Assembly (NCBI GenBank): GCA_003219395.1
Contig: QHOR01000152.1
Span: forward strand, 1-5,962
Direction: 5' to 3'
Source of the DNA: Verrucomicrobiota bacterium
Lineage (GTDB): Bacteria > Verrucomicrobiota > Verrucomicrobiia > Chthoniobacterales > UBA10450
Length of the DNA stretch: 5,962 nt
The translations under genes and the position numbers were made by a program. Below the pieces are notes generated by a model. That model did no database searches and had not been told where the DNA came from. It saw only the letters and a program-made list of their open reading frames with translations. Of the stretch, positions 5,138 through 5,962 are shown in pieces; the stretch's first letter is position 1, and each line of letters starts with the position of its first letter.

Positions 5138-5881
5138 TCAAGCTGCCATCCGATCCTCCACGACTTGCCCGTCAAGTAAATGCACAGCGCGTTTAGCGTG
5201 CCCGGCGAATCGGTCGTCGTGAGTCACCATGCAAATGGTCGCCCCAGCGCAATGCAGCTCTTTCAACAAATCCATGACCGCCTCACCGTTGCGCGAATCG
5301 AGGTTTCCGGTTGGTTCATCCGCAAGGAGAATGGCGGGTTGGCCGGCAAGTGCTCGGGCAACCGCGACACGTTGCTGCTGTCCGCCGGAAAGCTGGCTGG
5401 GCAGATGCTTGGCGCGGTGAAGCATGCCTACCCGCTCGAGCGCTCCCGTCGCGGCAGTTTTGCGGTCACTGGCGCTCAATCCGCGATAGGTCAGCGGCAG
5501 CTCGACGTTTTCGTAAACCGTTAAATCGCCAATCAAATTAAAACTTTGGAAAATGAAACCGATCTCGCGATTGCGAATGCGGGCTCGATCGGCGAAAGAC
5601 AGGTTTGCCACCTCTGTACCCTTTAACGCATAACTCCCGGCCGAAGGGGTATCGAGCAGTCCTAAAATCGACAGTAAAGTCGTTTTGCCGCACCCTGACG
5701 GCCCAGCGATGGAGACGTACTCGCCATCCTGGATGTCGAGATGAACTCCGGATACCGCATGTGTCTCCACTTCGTCGGTCACGAAAATTTTTCTGACACC
5801 GGTCAGACGAATCAAAGGAGTCGAGGTGTTATTGGCTGATGTTTGCGCCGGCTGAGCCAAAGTAACTGAGCTTGTAATCAT
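5138..5881 (-). CDS. ABC transporter ATP-binding protein, MacB/LolD type
   Basis: A 247-residue cytoplasmic ATPase that would power the adjacent permease. All nucleotide-binding motifs are intact: Walker A GPSGCGKT (60-67), Q-loop Gln112 in FQSFNL, signature LSGGQQQRVAVARAL (164-178), Walker B ILLADEPTGNLD (184-195) with catalytic Glu189, and the switch His221 in THDDR. The LADEPTGNLD and FQSFNL forms are typical of the MacB/LolD/FtsE group, which partners FtsX-type permeases. The first 20 residues are a Thr/Ser/Asn/Gln-rich extension before the usual start of the domain (LIRLTGVRKIF). There is no later Met to serve as an alternative start. No Shine-Dalgarno is visible before the ATG, which overlaps an upstream stop as ATGA, so coupled translation is possible. 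MacA/MacB-like export or lipoprotein release are both conceivable; the substrate is unknown. Confidence 0.93.
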   Translation of the reverse strand: MITSSVTLAQPAQTSANNTSTPLIRLTGVRKIFVTDEVETHAVSGVHLDIQDGEYVSIAGPSGCGKTTLLSILGLLDTPSAGSYALKGTEVANLSFADRARIRNREIGFIFQSFNLIGDLTVYENVELPLTYRGLSASDRKTAATGALERVGMLHRAKHLPSQLSGGQQQRVAVARALAGQPAILLADEPTGNLDSRNGEAVMDLLKELHCAGATICMVTHDDRFAGHAKRAVHLLDGQVVEDRMAA

Positions 5882-5962
5882 CTGTAGCGTGGTGGGATTT
5901 TTGATGAGATGCGGTTTGAGCCGTGGCTGGATTCAAAAAATTCGAATGCTGCGCACAACACC
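5878..5962 (-). other. Open frame entering from the right edge, possible 3' end of an upstream gene
   Basis: In one minus-strand frame 27 codons stay open from the edge to a TGA at 5880-5878, which overlaps the ATPase ATG as ATGA. In transporters of this kind a periplasmic adaptor (HlyD/MacA-like) often precedes the ATPase. The visible residues show no recognisable motif and the stretch is short enough to be open by chance. A second frame is also open and runs into the ATPase N-terminal extension. No clear promoter was found. Confidence 0.22.

Noticed and set aside
5110..5175. Permease start at the TTG at 5175, overlapping the ATPase
   Set aside because: MNDFRFALRQL at the ATG of 5109 is the family's usual start and has GGAG upstream. 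The extension is a shadow of the ATPase C-terminus.
1..5962. Mobile element, CRISPR array, toxin-antitoxin or defence system
   Set aside because: No transposase, integrase, regularly spaced repeats, terminal inverted repeats or effector domains were found. tmRNA 3' ends are common integration sites, but no integrase or duplicated attachment sequence is visible downstream.

Overview
This is a bacterial chromosomal segment of moderate GC by eye. It carries minus-strand protein genes and one plus-strand stable RNA gene. The permease is of the duplicated FtsX/MacB type (ADOP-like), a family expanded in Acidobacteria and also common in Verrucomicrobia. The Rrf2 protein opens with MKLSKRGEYALRALIDLG. 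Together these suggest a soil-type verrucomicrobium (Chthoniobacter/Udaeobacter-like) or an acidobacterium. This placement is an inference; no rRNA or marker protein is present to fix it.

Left part (1-1095, minus strand): an Rrf2-family regulator (127-735) is followed after 7 bases by the start of a secreted protein that runs off the window edge (1-119, signal peptide only). The ribosome binding site of the secreted protein overlaps the regulator's stop codon. Upstream of the regulator lies a 38-codon ORF (757-873). It has a good Shine-Dalgarno sequence, is in the same frame as rrf2, and is separated from it by one TGA and seven sense codons; rrf2 itself has no visible Shine-Dalgarno. Further upstream is a 21-bp palindrome (922-942) with a perfect TATAAT inside it, a plausible self-regulated promoter/operator.

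Middle (1096-2568): a PAPS-dependent sulfotransferase on the minus strand is divergent from a complete tmRNA gene (ssrA, 2142-2495) on the plus strand. The tmRNA shows the conserved 5' end, the T-arm and acceptor stem, three clear pseudoknots and a tag reading frame ADNEGLALAA. The longest sulfotransferase ORF runs antisense into the tmRNA from a TTG codon, so the real start must be further in. A perfect 8-bp inverted repeat lies in the shared promoter region. tmRNA and the permease operon converge, with hairpins between them.

Right part (2569-5962, minus strand): a MacB/LolD-type ABC ATPase (5138-5881) and a duplicated FtsX-type permease (2569-5109) form an ATPase-permease operon. It ends at a bulged hairpin with a T-rich tract. 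An open frame ending in an ATGA overlap with the ATPase start hints at a further gene upstream.

The Rrf2 regulator, its coupled secreted protein and the sulfotransferase could share a sulfur theme, but the window does not prove this. No mobile element, CRISPR array, phage gene or defence system was seen. The least routine features are the leader ORF and operator in front of rrf2 and the shared ssrA/sulfotransferase promoter region.
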